A stretch of DNA of 29,312 nucleotides from Oehlia diaphana (taxonomy: Eukaryota > Glomeromycota > Glomeromycetes > Glomerales > Glomeraceae), in contig QZLH01001235.1 of the NCBI GenBank assembly GCA_003833135.1, positions 1 through 29,312 on the forward strand, in the 5' to 3' direction. The translations under genes were made by a program, and so were the position numbers. Within the stretch, counting starts at the first letter, position 1; every line of letters starts with the position of its first letter. A model generated the notes under the pieces. The model made no database searches and was not told the DNA's origin. It saw nothing but the letters and a program-made list of their open reading frames with translations. Of the stretch, positions 11,103 to 19,744 are shown piece by piece.

Positions 11103-11340
11103 CCCTAGCCATGGCAAAAAAAAAGTTGCAGTCACGTGATATTTGGCCCGCATTACGGCGTAATGCACTAACATGTGAAAATAAACAGTGATGATTAAGG
11201 GGGACGAATAAGTTTTTACCTACTCGAAAAAAACTAAGTTCCTCAGATAAATATAAAAAGTGGAAACGCGGTGGGGTGTGACGGTTGTGATGAAAAAAAT
11301 GCAGTCACGTGACTGCAACTTTTTTTTGCCATGACTAGGG
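11103..11340. mobile_element. MITE with 37-bp terminal inverted repeats
   Basis: The left end CCCTAGCCATGGCAAAAAAA (11103 onward, continuing AAGTTGCAGTCACGTGA) is mirrored by TCACGTGACTGCAACTTTTT through CCATGACTAGGG ending at 11340, with one substitution and a one-base length difference in the A-run. The right arm contains a perfect 16-bp palindrome GCAGTCACGTGACTGC. No ORF inside. TGGTATAAGGTTA occurs on both sides (11087 and 11344), but not symmetrically next to the ends, so the target duplication is unclear. It ends 117 bp before the Uma2-like start codon. Confidence 0.75.
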
Positions 11341-11457
11341 TTCTGGTATAAGGTTATATGACCTGATCATTTTGTCTATAATGGCGCAGGGCGCAGTTAT
11401 GACGTCAGTAATGTACATAAAAATTTTTTCTCGCTCTGATCGAACAATTTTTTCATA

Positions 11458-12489
11458 ATGCCAATGAGCAATTTAGAAAAAACCTTTGAGTTTGCAAGAA
11501 ATGCCTTGCTAGAATTTGATAATAGAGATTCTATAAGGGAAAATTCAAAAGAAGAGGTTGCAGAAGAGGAAACAGAGTCAGGAGAAATCGTGGTTTTTGA
11601 TGACGTGACACTTGAAAGATATCAAAAATTTCTTCAAGAACATAGAAGGTTTGGTGTTTATGTCCGTCTAGTTAAAGGGAGAGTTATCGCATACGAGCTT
11701 CCTAGTCCTCCTCATGCATCTTTAGTGGCAGATTTGATTCCTATTTTAGCAGGTTGGACCAACCGCCTTAAGCTTTATGCTGAATTAGATATGATTGTTG
11801 GTAATAATAATGATACTGTAACTTGCGTTGATTTCGCAATTGAACCAAGGCACGTTCTGGCACCTGGAACTGGATATGTACCGCGGCCGAGAATGATTAT
11901 AGAAGTGGGAAAAACCGAGACTATCGAAAGTTTGAACAGTTTGGCGGGAGAATACTTTTCTAATTCTGTACAAAGCAGTCTTGTTCAAGTTTATTTGTCG
12001 ATTAAGATGTTTTCGCGTCGAATAAATGATACCGTTGCGATGGTCGCAACGCTTTATTTGCGTAATAACCAGGTTCCAAATTTGGCACTAAATCAGCCAA
12101 CCCCCCCACCAAACACTCCACCCACGGTACCAATGACAAATACAATACCAAACCTCGTAATTTTGTTTGGGACTGCGCCACTCCATCAAATATCAAGAAC
12201 TTTCATTAATAATATCGGAGTACGAAGTGACAGAATTATTGGCTTTTTACAGCCTAATGATCCTGCTTGTGTGGCAGCCAGGATGGTGAATTATCAAATA
12301 AATATACCATCAAATCTACTTTTCTGCGATTATCCTGGAGGTGTGCCTCATGGAATACCAAATCATTTCACCTTGGATTTGTGGAATGTACAACAATACA
12401 TTTTGTATTGTTTGGTGAGTATTGCTTTCATGCTTTTTGCTATTACATTACTTATTGGTATTTCCTAATTTTTTTTTATATTTTAGTGA
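11458..12489 (+). CDS. Uma2-like putative nuclease (PD-(D/E)XK fold)
   Basis: Exon 1 is 11458-12414. A GTGAGT donor at 12415 and TATATTTTAG ending at 12486 splice to TGA at 12487, giving 319 aa ending YILYCL; unspliced, the frame runs to 12468. After an acidic N-terminus (residues 22-50) comes the Uma2-type order: a strand containing VYVRLVKGRVIAYELPSP, a helical HASLVADLIPIL, then CVDFAIEP (Asp125) and MIIEVGKTE (Glu149, Lys152), matching the D...ExK catalytic pattern. A Pro/Thr linker (about 215-227) leads to an unrecognised C-terminal domain. Uma2/DUF820 proteins are chiefly bacterial (cyanobacterial) putative endonucleases. Whether this one cuts DNA is unknown. The frame is intact. Confidence 0.75.
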
Positions 12490-12655
12490 GAATTTACATT
12501 TAAAATATTATCTTTATTATATTATATATATTATATGATAATCAAAATACATTATGTCAATATTGTTGTGCTACTTGTTTAATATTTTTTAGCCATCCAA
12601 TTTTCACCATGCCTAACTTTTGCAATTACTCATCTGTTAAATCTTTTCATTATTA

Positions 12656-12837
12656 GGCGACACAAAGTGATAAAAATGGCTTTCATATCCCAGCCGAGTC
12701 AGTTTTTGTTAAGTCAAAAAAAAAAATTTTTTTATATTATTACAAAATTTTTGAAAAAAAAAATTTAAAAGCCGGGTTGCCAGGTTATTGATGAAATTTT
12801 TATATTATGAAAACCATTTTTACCACTTTGTGTCACC
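12656..12837. mobile_element. 182-bp MITE with TTA target duplication (PIF/Harbinger-like)
   Basis: The left end GGCGACACAAAGTGATAAAA matches the complement of the right end, GGTGACACAAAGTGGTAAAA, through a following ATGG(C/T)TTTCAT. The element is flanked by TTA on both sides (12653-12655 and 12838-12840), as expected for PIF/Harbinger insertions. The interior is A/T-rich and non-coding. Confidence 0.7.
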
Positions 12838-12913
12838 TTATTTATATAATTTACCTAAATTGATGAAGGTAATGCTGACTGAGTATTGTTAGATTTTGAT
12901 AAACTTGACTTGA

Positions 12914-13919
12914 TCATTGAATAAAAATAGGAGTAGGCGTATTAGATGTTTGATTATTTTGCATTTGCATTGTCAGATTATTTTTATTGATAAATCCATT
13001 TGATTTCATATCAAATACTGGATAAGATGTAGGAATATCATAAGTTGTTCTTTTATTTATCTAAACAAAGTTAATAATTGCCAGGTATCATTTTTCATTT
13101 AAATTTATAAAAAAAATATTTTCATATAATTTCACGAATCCAAAATAAGGATTAAGCTGCAAATGCTGATCATCTTGAATAAAATATAGAGTAGAATGTA
13201 AATCACATTTATACATTTCAACCAAATTAACAATGACTTTAGATCTTCTTTTCTTCTCTTTTGATAAATCATCTTCTCTTAGTAAATGAGATTTCCTTTT
13301 CTTTTTGGTTTGTATTTCAATTTCTTCTTCAAAAGATGATCTAATATTATCATCAGAATGCTAAAAAATTATAAATGTTAAATATTTTTGCCTATTATCT
13401 TGCATTATACATAAAAAACTTTATTTTTTTATGATTCCTATTTTTTTTATGTCATGTTATCTTTTACAACTACTATCACAGACATTTTTTTACCTTTTAA
13501 TATTCACTAATAAATTCCTAAAAATCCAATTTATCTTCAAGTATTTTTAATGGTTCACATGCATTTACAGTTTTATATAAAGTAATATACAGTAACTGTA
13601 TTTTGATTTTGTTTCTTTTTTTAGTTGCTAAATTTATTTTTTTTCTGTAAATTCTTATAACAGGCTTAATAGTTAGAGTTTTTGCTTTAGGGATTTTTAT
13701 ATTATTATTTTAACAACTAATTGTATTTTTATTTTTCAATAATATCAACTTCATATTTTTATTGTCATTATCACTTTTTACATTATAGTCTCCATTATCA
13801 TTATCTTAGACATCATAATCATCATTTTTATTATCAAAATCTTAATTATTGTCTCCTTCATCTTCTATTTCATTATCATTATCTTTTTCATTTTCTTTCT
13901 TATTATTATAACTTTTCAT
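12914..13919 (-). pseudogene. Decayed three-exon gene, unknown product
   Basis: Exons on the minus strand: 13919-13494, 13360-13136 and 13060-12914, with GT donors at 13493 (GTAAAA) and 13135 (GTGAAA) and TTTTTTAG / TTGTTTAG acceptors, all phase 0. The first exon is one uninterrupted frame apart from five stops (TAA four times, TAG once). It is Asp/Asn/Lys-rich at first, then basic (IPKAKTLTIKPVIRIYRKK). Exons 2 and 3 have no stop: an acidic-then-basic stretch (TKKKRKSHLLRED..KEKKRRSK), then MYKCDLHSTLYFIQDDQHLQ, then a Gln/Asn-rich end and TGA. The CxxH..HLxLxP pattern is reminiscent of a lineage-specific family but I cannot name it. It is probably recently disabled. Confidence 0.5.
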
Positions 13920-14228
13920 TTTTTTTTTCATTTTTCTGTTGGCAAATTATTTATTAAAATAATTACTTCATTGTTTATGTAAGCTTTTGTATTACTTCTT
14001 CTATTACTTTTTAATTATTAAAATTTTATTTTCTTAATTGACTAAATTTTAATTGTTAAAGTTTACTATTACAAGTATTGCAAGTAGTATACTAGGAAAA
14101 GTATTCTTTAAAATTACTATTGTACTAATCAAATTTAGTATTTATATCTAATAAAAAATTATTGAATTTTGGAAAAATTTGGTTTGGAGTAGTGTTTCAG
14201 GTAAAATTGAAATTAAATTCTTGGTAAA
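13920..14228. other. AT-rich, no gene seen
   Basis: T-rich on the plus strand with no protein-like frame. It may include the lost 5' flank of the decayed gene on the minus strand. Confidence 0.4.
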
Positions 14229-14350
14229 CCTTCTGAAACTTGGTAAAACTAGTTATAGCACTGATACAAAATTCTGAAACTGGCAAAACTTCTGAAATCT
14301 GACAGAATTTCTGAAACTTGGCAAAACTTGTCCAAACTTCTGAAACTTCT
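14229..14350. repeat. Degenerate short tandem repeat (TTCTGAAACTTGGCAAAAC)
   Basis: About six variants of TTCTGAAACTTGGCAAAACT occur in succession with spacing near 20-40 bp. Copies differ by substitutions and indels. Confidence 0.6.
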
Positions 14351-14473
14351 GTAATTTGGTGAAACAAGTATTTACTTATTTTTTGTAACATTTGACTAGT
14401 TTTAAAAAACAAAATAATAAAATTTATTTTTAAATTCCAATTTACAATTTACAATTTACATAATATTAACTAT

Positions 14474-15155
14474 TTAATCAGCTTCAGCAGCTGAATCCCA
14501 TTCAATATCATCATTTTCATTATTTTCATTTATAGGAATATCTACTCTATTATTATCTTGAATCTCTTTTCCTATACTATCTATATTATCTTCAATTATA
14601 TTACCTAAAGTATCAACAAATGCGTTCAAGTTCAAAACATTATTAATATCTAATTCTTTCTCTTTACTAATTACTATTTCCTTCTCATTATTGTAATAAT
14701 CAAGTAGGTTATCTTCCAGTTCAAAAAGATCTTGGTCAGAATTCAAATGTGCATCAGTTAATATTTGATGAATTTCTTTAGTGAATTATTTTGTACCATA
14801 ATATGGCAATTCTTTTTTCACATTTGTATAGTAATAGGCTAAAGTTTATACATATTTTCAACTTTATTTAAGCCTAAACATGTCCTTCTTTTACTATATA
14901 TTCAATTAAGACTTGATTATACTTACTCACATTCAGCTGCATGAGGTATGATGGAAAAGAGTTTAAGCACAAGTTGAATTAGGTAATCTTTATCTTTAGG
15001 AAAGCTATCTTTAATAAAAAACTATAAGTTTTAGTATCAATATTAAAAGGCTTTTCTCGTTTATAATATTGTTTCATTTGATGCATTAATTCTTTACATT
15101 CAGCTTTTTTTTCCCATTTTTATAAAAATTTCATCTGCTGTAACGACAGATAATG
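14474..15155 (-). pseudogene. hAT-family transposase C-terminal remnant
   Basis: On the minus strand: LSVVTADEIFIKMGKKAECK, then a segment ending LVLKLFSIIPHAAECE, two stops (TAA), SSLN, TGA, IYSKRRTCLGLNKVENMYKL and, further on, PYYG-like decay followed by an open frame 14746-14474 (SDQDLFELEDNLLDYYN ... WDSAAEAD). The order 'HAAxCERVWSxLGWIYGKRRTxLxLNKVENM' is the hAT dimerisation region, so the assignment is firm even though stops and frameshifts break it. Only the C-terminal quarter is present; the DDE catalytic part is absent. Confidence 0.75.
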
Positions 15156-15539
15156 GACTAAATTATGTAGGGTAAATAAATATTAAAGGAAACATGGAAG
15201 GGTAATATTAAATATTGAATTTGACCGTAAAGGATGATGAATAATACATACAAAAGAATTTGTTAATGTGTTAAATAATATTTTATTCTCATTAATTTTT
15301 ATTATTAAACTAATTTTCAAATGAAACTAAAACTAAAAATATTCTTTCTATTATTTTCTCCTTTCAATTTCACTTATTTTTCACTCAAAGTTCGCTATCA
15401 AATTCCCTTCAACCTCATCCCTTTTTATTTGATTTTTTCAATTCTATTTCCTTTTTTTCTATTTCATATATATTATTTTATATGTTATTTCTATATGTTA
15501 TTTTTATAATCTATTTTATATTTTTATATGCATCTTTTT

Positions 15540-15612
15540 TTATATATTATTTTTTATGTTCTTTAATCTGCTATCTTTTATATTCTTTAATCTACTATCT
15601 TTTATATTCTTT
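15540..15612. repeat. Short tandem repeat TTCTTTAATCT(A/G)CTATCTTTTATA
   Basis: Two to three copies of a roughly 24-bp unit in T-rich sequence. The stretch from 15156 to 15643 is otherwise low-complexity with no gene; frames in it are T-rich translations (Phe/Tyr/Leu/Ile only). Confidence 0.55.
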
Positions 15613-15643
15613 TTTTATGTTAATTTTAATTTTTGAAATTTTG

Positions 15644-15720
15644 TTGATCATCAGAATTGAACTGATGATCTCATTATAATTGAAATCTTAGTAATCTACC
15701 AATAAGCTAATGGTGATCAA
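15644..15720 (-). tRNA. tRNA-like sequence, degenerate (pseudo-tRNA or SINE head)
   Basis: 77 nt on the minus strand whose ends, TTGATCA and TGATCAA, form a perfect 7-bp acceptor-like stem. TTAGCTTATTGGTAGA matches an A box (D-arm) and CAGTTCAATTCTG a B box (T-loop TTCAATT, stem ATCAG/CTGAT). The T-stem overlaps the acceptor by a base, the D-stem pairs poorly, and no convincing anticodon stem was found, so no isotype is given. It is more likely a relic than a working tRNA. Confidence 0.4.
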
Positions 15721-15790
15721 TTCTCAATTAAATATTTTTGACTTCCATTAATCACTTTGTATCTTGCAATCCATTACTACGTAACTTCTA

Positions 15791-16847
15791 CATCAGGAAA
15801 TTTTTTTAGGCGTAATTTAGTGTAATCTTTCGGAGGTGGTGTAAAATTTTGAAATATTACACTAAAAACGTAATATTACAGAAGTTTACGCTCTTAANNN
15901 NNNNNNNNNNNNNNNNNNNNNNNNNNNNNNNNNNNNNNNNNNNNNNNNNNNNNNNNNNNNNNNNNNNNNNNNNNNNNNNNNNNNNNNNNNNNNNNNNNNN
16001 NNNNNNNNNNNNNNNNNNNNNNNNNNNNNNNNNNNNNNNNNNNNNNNNNNNNNNNNNNNNNNNNNNNNNNNNNNNNNNNNNNNNNNNNNNNNNNNNNNNN
16101 NNNNNNNNNNNNNNNNNNNNNNNNNNNNNNNNNNNNNNNNNNNNNNNNNNNNNNNNNNNNNNNNNNNNNNNNNNNNNNNNNNNNNNNNNNNNNNNNNNNN
16201 NNNNNNNNNNNNNNNNNNNNNNNNNNNNNNNNNNNNNNNNNNNNNNNNNNNNNNNNNNNNNNNNNNNNNNNNNNNNNNNNNNNNNNNNNNNNNNNNNNNN
16301 NNNNNNNNNNNNNNNNNNNNNNNNNNNNNNNNNNNNNNNNNNNNNNNNNNNNNNNNNNNNNNNNNNNNNNNNNNNNNNNNNNNNNNNNNNNNNNNNNNNN
16401 NNNNNNNNNNNNNNNNNNNNNNNNNNNNNNNNNNNNNNNNNNNNNNNNNNNNNNNNNNNNNNNNNNNNNNNNNNNNNNNNNNNNNNNNNNNNNNNNNNNN
16501 NNNNNNNNNNNNNNNNNNNNNNNNNNNNNNNNNNNNNNNNNNNNNNNNNNNNNNNNNNNNNNNNNNNNNNNNNNNNNNNNNNNNNNNNNNNNNNNNNNNN
16601 NNNNNNNNNNNNNNNNNNNNNNNNNNNNNNNNNNNNNNNNNNNNNNNNNNNNNNNNNNNNNNNNNNNNNATGAGCTATAGATCGTCTTGATTGGATCAGT
16701 AGATAGCGAGATATTATTAAATTACTATAATTATTCAAATTTAAGAGCGTAAACTTCTGTAATATTACGTTTTTAGTGTAATATTTCGAAATTTTACACC
16801 ACCTCCGAAAGATTACACTAAATTACGCCTAAAAAAATTTCCTGATG
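15791..16847. mobile_element. TA-flanked transposon or MITE with 110-bp inverted ends, interior unsequenced
   Basis: The left end CATCAGGAAATTTTTTTAGG, continuing to ...CGCTCTTAA at 15897, is repeated inverted at about 16738-16847 with a single visible mismatch (TTTCGAAA against TTTCAAAA). TA lies just outside both ends (15789-15790, 16848-16849), consistent with a Tc1/mariner-type TA duplication. Inside each arm TTTAGTGTAAT and ATTACACTAAA form an additional 11-bp stem. Most of the interior is N, so a transposase cannot be excluded. An identical end occurs at 29203-29312. Confidence 0.8.
15898..16669. other. Assembly gap (772 N)
   Basis: All positions are N. It lies entirely within the inverted-repeat element; open frames across it are artefacts. 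Confidence 0.99.
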
Positions 16848-16849
16848 TA

Positions 16850-17053
16850 GTATAAAGAAAAATCTAAACCAAACAAGAATTTTAATGTTTCGTTGAGAAT
16901 AAAGATGATGGAGTGAAATTCTTTGTTATCGATAAGTGGCAGATGTCGGTGACAATATGGTGCATGCTCTGAGAAAGGAAATGATCATCAAATCAAGTAA
17001 ATGACATCATTCCAACTATCTTCATATAGTTGGGTACTAAGACGGTATTCCTA
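16850..17053. other. Spacer between two CATCAGG-ended elements
   Basis: No gene or repeat recognised. It contains a local palindrome CAACTATCTTCATATAGTTG at 17013-17032. Confidence 0.4.
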
Positions 17054-17292
17054 CATCAGGAAGTTTTAAACAGGCGTATAAAGTGCTAAAAAATGCCATG
17101 TATTGTTCAATACCAAAAAGTGTAGAGATACAAACTCTTTGTCAATCAACACCACTTAAAAACGTTTAAAAATGCGTAAAACAACACCTATTTAAGTGTA
17201 AAGCTACACATAGTAAAACAACTATAGTTTAAAAACGTGTATATTATTGTATAAAAATGCGTATATCAATATTAAAAACGCATATAACAATG
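17054..17292. mobile_element. Related element end (CTACATCAGGAAG...) with internal short repeats
   Basis: TA-CATCAGGAAGTTTTAAAC and the following AGGCGTATAAAGTG resemble, with differences, the end of the preceding element (CATCAGGAAATTTT...AGGCGTAATTTAGTG). The following 200 bp repeat the word AAAA(A)TGCGTA / AAAACGTGTA / AAAACGCATA at irregular spacing. No matching opposite end was found, so this is a solo or decayed copy. Confidence 0.45.
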
Positions 17293-17608
17293 GTATTTTT
17301 TATTCATAGTATAATAGTTAACTTTAATTAGTATTAATTTATTAACATAATATATATATTATTGTATATTTAAATTTCATTAATTGTTAAAATATTGTTT
17401 ATTTATAAATAGCAATTACAAAATAAATACATTATATCATCTAATGTAAAATGTCAAATTATCTAATCCCTCTTGTTATAATTGGATTGCCACAGATTTT
17501 TAAGCGATCAATATACTAAATTTCTGTTAACAAAATATCTCTGGTGACACAACTATAACAAGGTAGGGAAAAAAACACAAATATTAAAAGTTTTGTTACG
17601 AAACTTAC
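17293..17608. other. AT-rich flank of the intron-like array
   Basis: No independent gene. On the minus strand a last GTAAGT donor sits at 17608, and TTGTTATAG ending at 17553 would be a plausible acceptor, so part of this region could be the terminal exon of a transcript crossing the array. Confidence 0.4.
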
Positions 17609-19510
17609 ATGATCTGATCTATATTCCAAAAACCTGACTGAAGCCTACAAAAAAGAAAAAAGGAATCATTAACAAATGTTTTCTAAAAAAATCAATAAAT
17701 TTAAGTTTTGTAACATATTATGAAACTCACCATTTAAAGCTTTTAAACATAACGCCTTAAACTTACAAAAAAAAGAACAGAAACATTAGAAACGTTTCCT
17801 AAAACTGAAGGAATTAAAAAAAAAATATTTTTTAAAAGTTTCGAAGCAAAATATTTCAAAACTTACCCTTCCATTTATTTTCCCATTTTCTAAAGTCAAA
17901 CATACATACTAAAAGACCTGCAAAAAAAAAAATAAAAGAAACATTAGTTAACGTTTCTTAAAAAAAAATTATAAATAAAGTTTCATAACATTTCATTGCA
18001 AAACTTACCATTTTTTCTATCCAAAAATCCATAGACCTACAAAAATAAGAAAAGAAATGTTAATCAACATTTCTTAAAAGAAAAAATTATAAAATAAAGT
18101 TTTGTAACATTTTATTGCAAAACTTACCCATTATCATTGACAATTCAAAATCTGAAGTCTAATAAAAAAAAGATAATGGAAATGTCAGTAAACATTTCCT
18201 AATTAAAAAAAATAAAAAAAATAAAAAAAATAGAAGTTTCGTAATGAAAAAATTTTACGAAATCTACCATTATCTGAATTTTCATATTCCCAGAAACTGA
18301 ACCTACAAAAAAAAAGAGAAACATTCAGTTAGAACATTTCTTACTAAAGTATAAAACAAAAAAAATGGAAGTTTCATAATAAAATATATGAAACTTACTA
18401 TTTTCCAAAATTCCAAGTTCCAGAGGTTGCCCAAACCTACAAAAAAAAAGAGAAACGTTCAGTTAGAATTTTTCTTAAAGAATAAAAATTAAAAAATAAA
18501 GTTTCACAACATTTGTTGCCAAACTTACCATTCTACCCCAAAGTTTGATACTTACAAAAAGAGAAAGAAAGAAACGTTAATCAACATTTCTTTAAAATAA
18601 AAAAAACAAAGTTTCACATTTTGTTGCGAAACTTACCATCATTTTATCTAAAAAAAAAATGTTAGTCACGTTTCTTTAATAATAAAAAAAACAAAGTTTT
18701 GCAATGTTTTGTTGTGAAATTTATCATCATTTTGTCTACCAAAAATCTGTAAATCTACAAAATGAAAAAAAAGAGACATTAATCAATGTTTCTTTAAAAT
18801 AAAAAATAAAGTTTCGCAATGGATATTATGAAACTTACCATTATACCTGAAAATCTGTAAACCTACAAAATGAAAAAAAAAGAAACGTTAGTTAACATTT
18901 CTCTAAAATAAAAAAATTTAAAAAAGAGATTTCAAAGTTTTACCTTCAAAATCCCATTTAGAAAACTATCCAGAAATCTGCAGACCTAAAAAAGAAAGAA
19001 AAATGAAATGTTAGTTACGTTTCGTTAAAATAAATTGAAAAAAAAAATTTACCCATTCAGAAGGCTGCAGTCCTAAAAAACAAAAAATTGAAACGTTAGA
19101 CACATTTTATTAAAGACAAACAATTAAAAAATTTTGAAGGTTTACCTTCAAAATTCCCGTCTGTGAACCATCCAGAAAGCTGCAGTCCTAAAAAAATAAA
19201 AAAAAATCAAAACGTTAGTCACATTTCGTTAAAATAAATTAAAAAAAAATAATTCTTAAAAGTTTCAAAGCGAACGCTTCAAAACTCACCTTCGTTTCCC
19301 AGTTTCTCAAAGAAAGGACTTACAAAAAAAAGAAAGAAAATGTTAGATACGTTTCCTAAAAAGAATTATTTTTTAAAAAATTTCAAATTTAATGTTCAAT
19401 ATTCTGAATCAAACATGCTGAAAACCTACAAAAAAATATGGAAACATTAGTAATGTTTCCTAAAAAAAAAATAATTTTAAAAGTTTCGAAGTGAACGTTT
19501 TGAAACTTAC
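17609..19510 (-). repeat. Tandem array of about 16 intron-plus-microexon units
   Basis: Read on the minus strand, the array repeats donor GTAAGTTTC, a hairpin-capable AGTTTCGCAAC / GTTGCGAAACT, an A/T spacer, a branch-like TTAACTAACG, a T-tract and (T/G)TAG. Inferred exons, 5' to 3': 19425-19393, 19318-19290, 19187-19146, 19072-19053, 18985-18944, 18862-18839, 18754-18725, 18647-18637, 18550-18529, 18436-18399, 18302-18268, 18158-18128, 18036-18009, 17917-17867, 17761-17731, 17644-17609. Introns are 67-109 nt. A few sites are imperfect: donor AT instead of GT at 18724, a decayed donor near 19392, and AAG acceptors at 19319, 18551 and 17762. Exons 19187-19146 and 18985-18944 are 42-nt relatives (start G(A/T)CTGCAG, end TTTTGAAG), so exon and intron were duplicated together. 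Whether it is transcribed is unknown. Confidence 0.75.
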
Positions 19511-19513
19511 CAT

Positions 19514-19735
19514 TTGGGAAATGGGAAAATGAAAAGGGAAGGGAAAAATGAAAAGGGAAGGGGAAAACGAAAGGAGAAGGGGAAAACGAAAGGAAGGGGG
19601 AAAATGAAAGGAAAGGGGAAAACGAAAGGGAAAGGGGAGAACGAAAGAGAGGGGCAGAACAAAAGGGAAGGGAAGAACAAAAGGAAAGGGGAGAATGAAA
19701 GGGTAATGGAAAACAAAAGGAAAGGGGAGTATCCA
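19514..19735. repeat. Polypurine minisatellite (GGGGAAAACGAAAGG)
   Basis: About 220 nt almost purely purine on the plus strand, with a unit near 17-19 bp (GGGGAAAACGAAAGGAAAG and variants). Several G-runs of 3-5 occur at short spacing. Frames through it give artefact peptides (Lys/Gly/Glu-rich on plus, Phe/Pro/Ser-rich on minus). Confidence 0.85.
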
Positions 19736-19744
19736 TGTATGAAT

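Noticed and set aside
12914..13919. Alternative genetic code with TAA/TAG read as Gln
   Set aside because: Intact neighbours (PPX1, UBP2-like, Uma2-like) end at ordinary TAA or TGA stops and encode Gln with CAA/CAG; simple inactivation explains the pattern better.
13721..13957. Plus-strand His/Tyr/Phe-rich frame
   Set aside because: It is the antisense shadow of the Asp/Asn-rich first exon of the decayed minus-strand gene.
15321..15679. Two Phe/Tyr/Leu/Ile-rich small proteins
   Set aside because: Translations of T-rich low-complexity DNA; no start context, homology pattern or constraint.
15849..16738. Two long open frames, one per strand
   Set aside because: They consist almost entirely of N from the assembly gap; no sequence supports them.
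17609..19510. CRISPR-like array of repeats and spacers
   Set aside because: Unit and spacer lengths vary widely, spacers are related to each other, and the repeats carry eukaryotic splice signals; the setting is eukaryotic and no cas genes are present.
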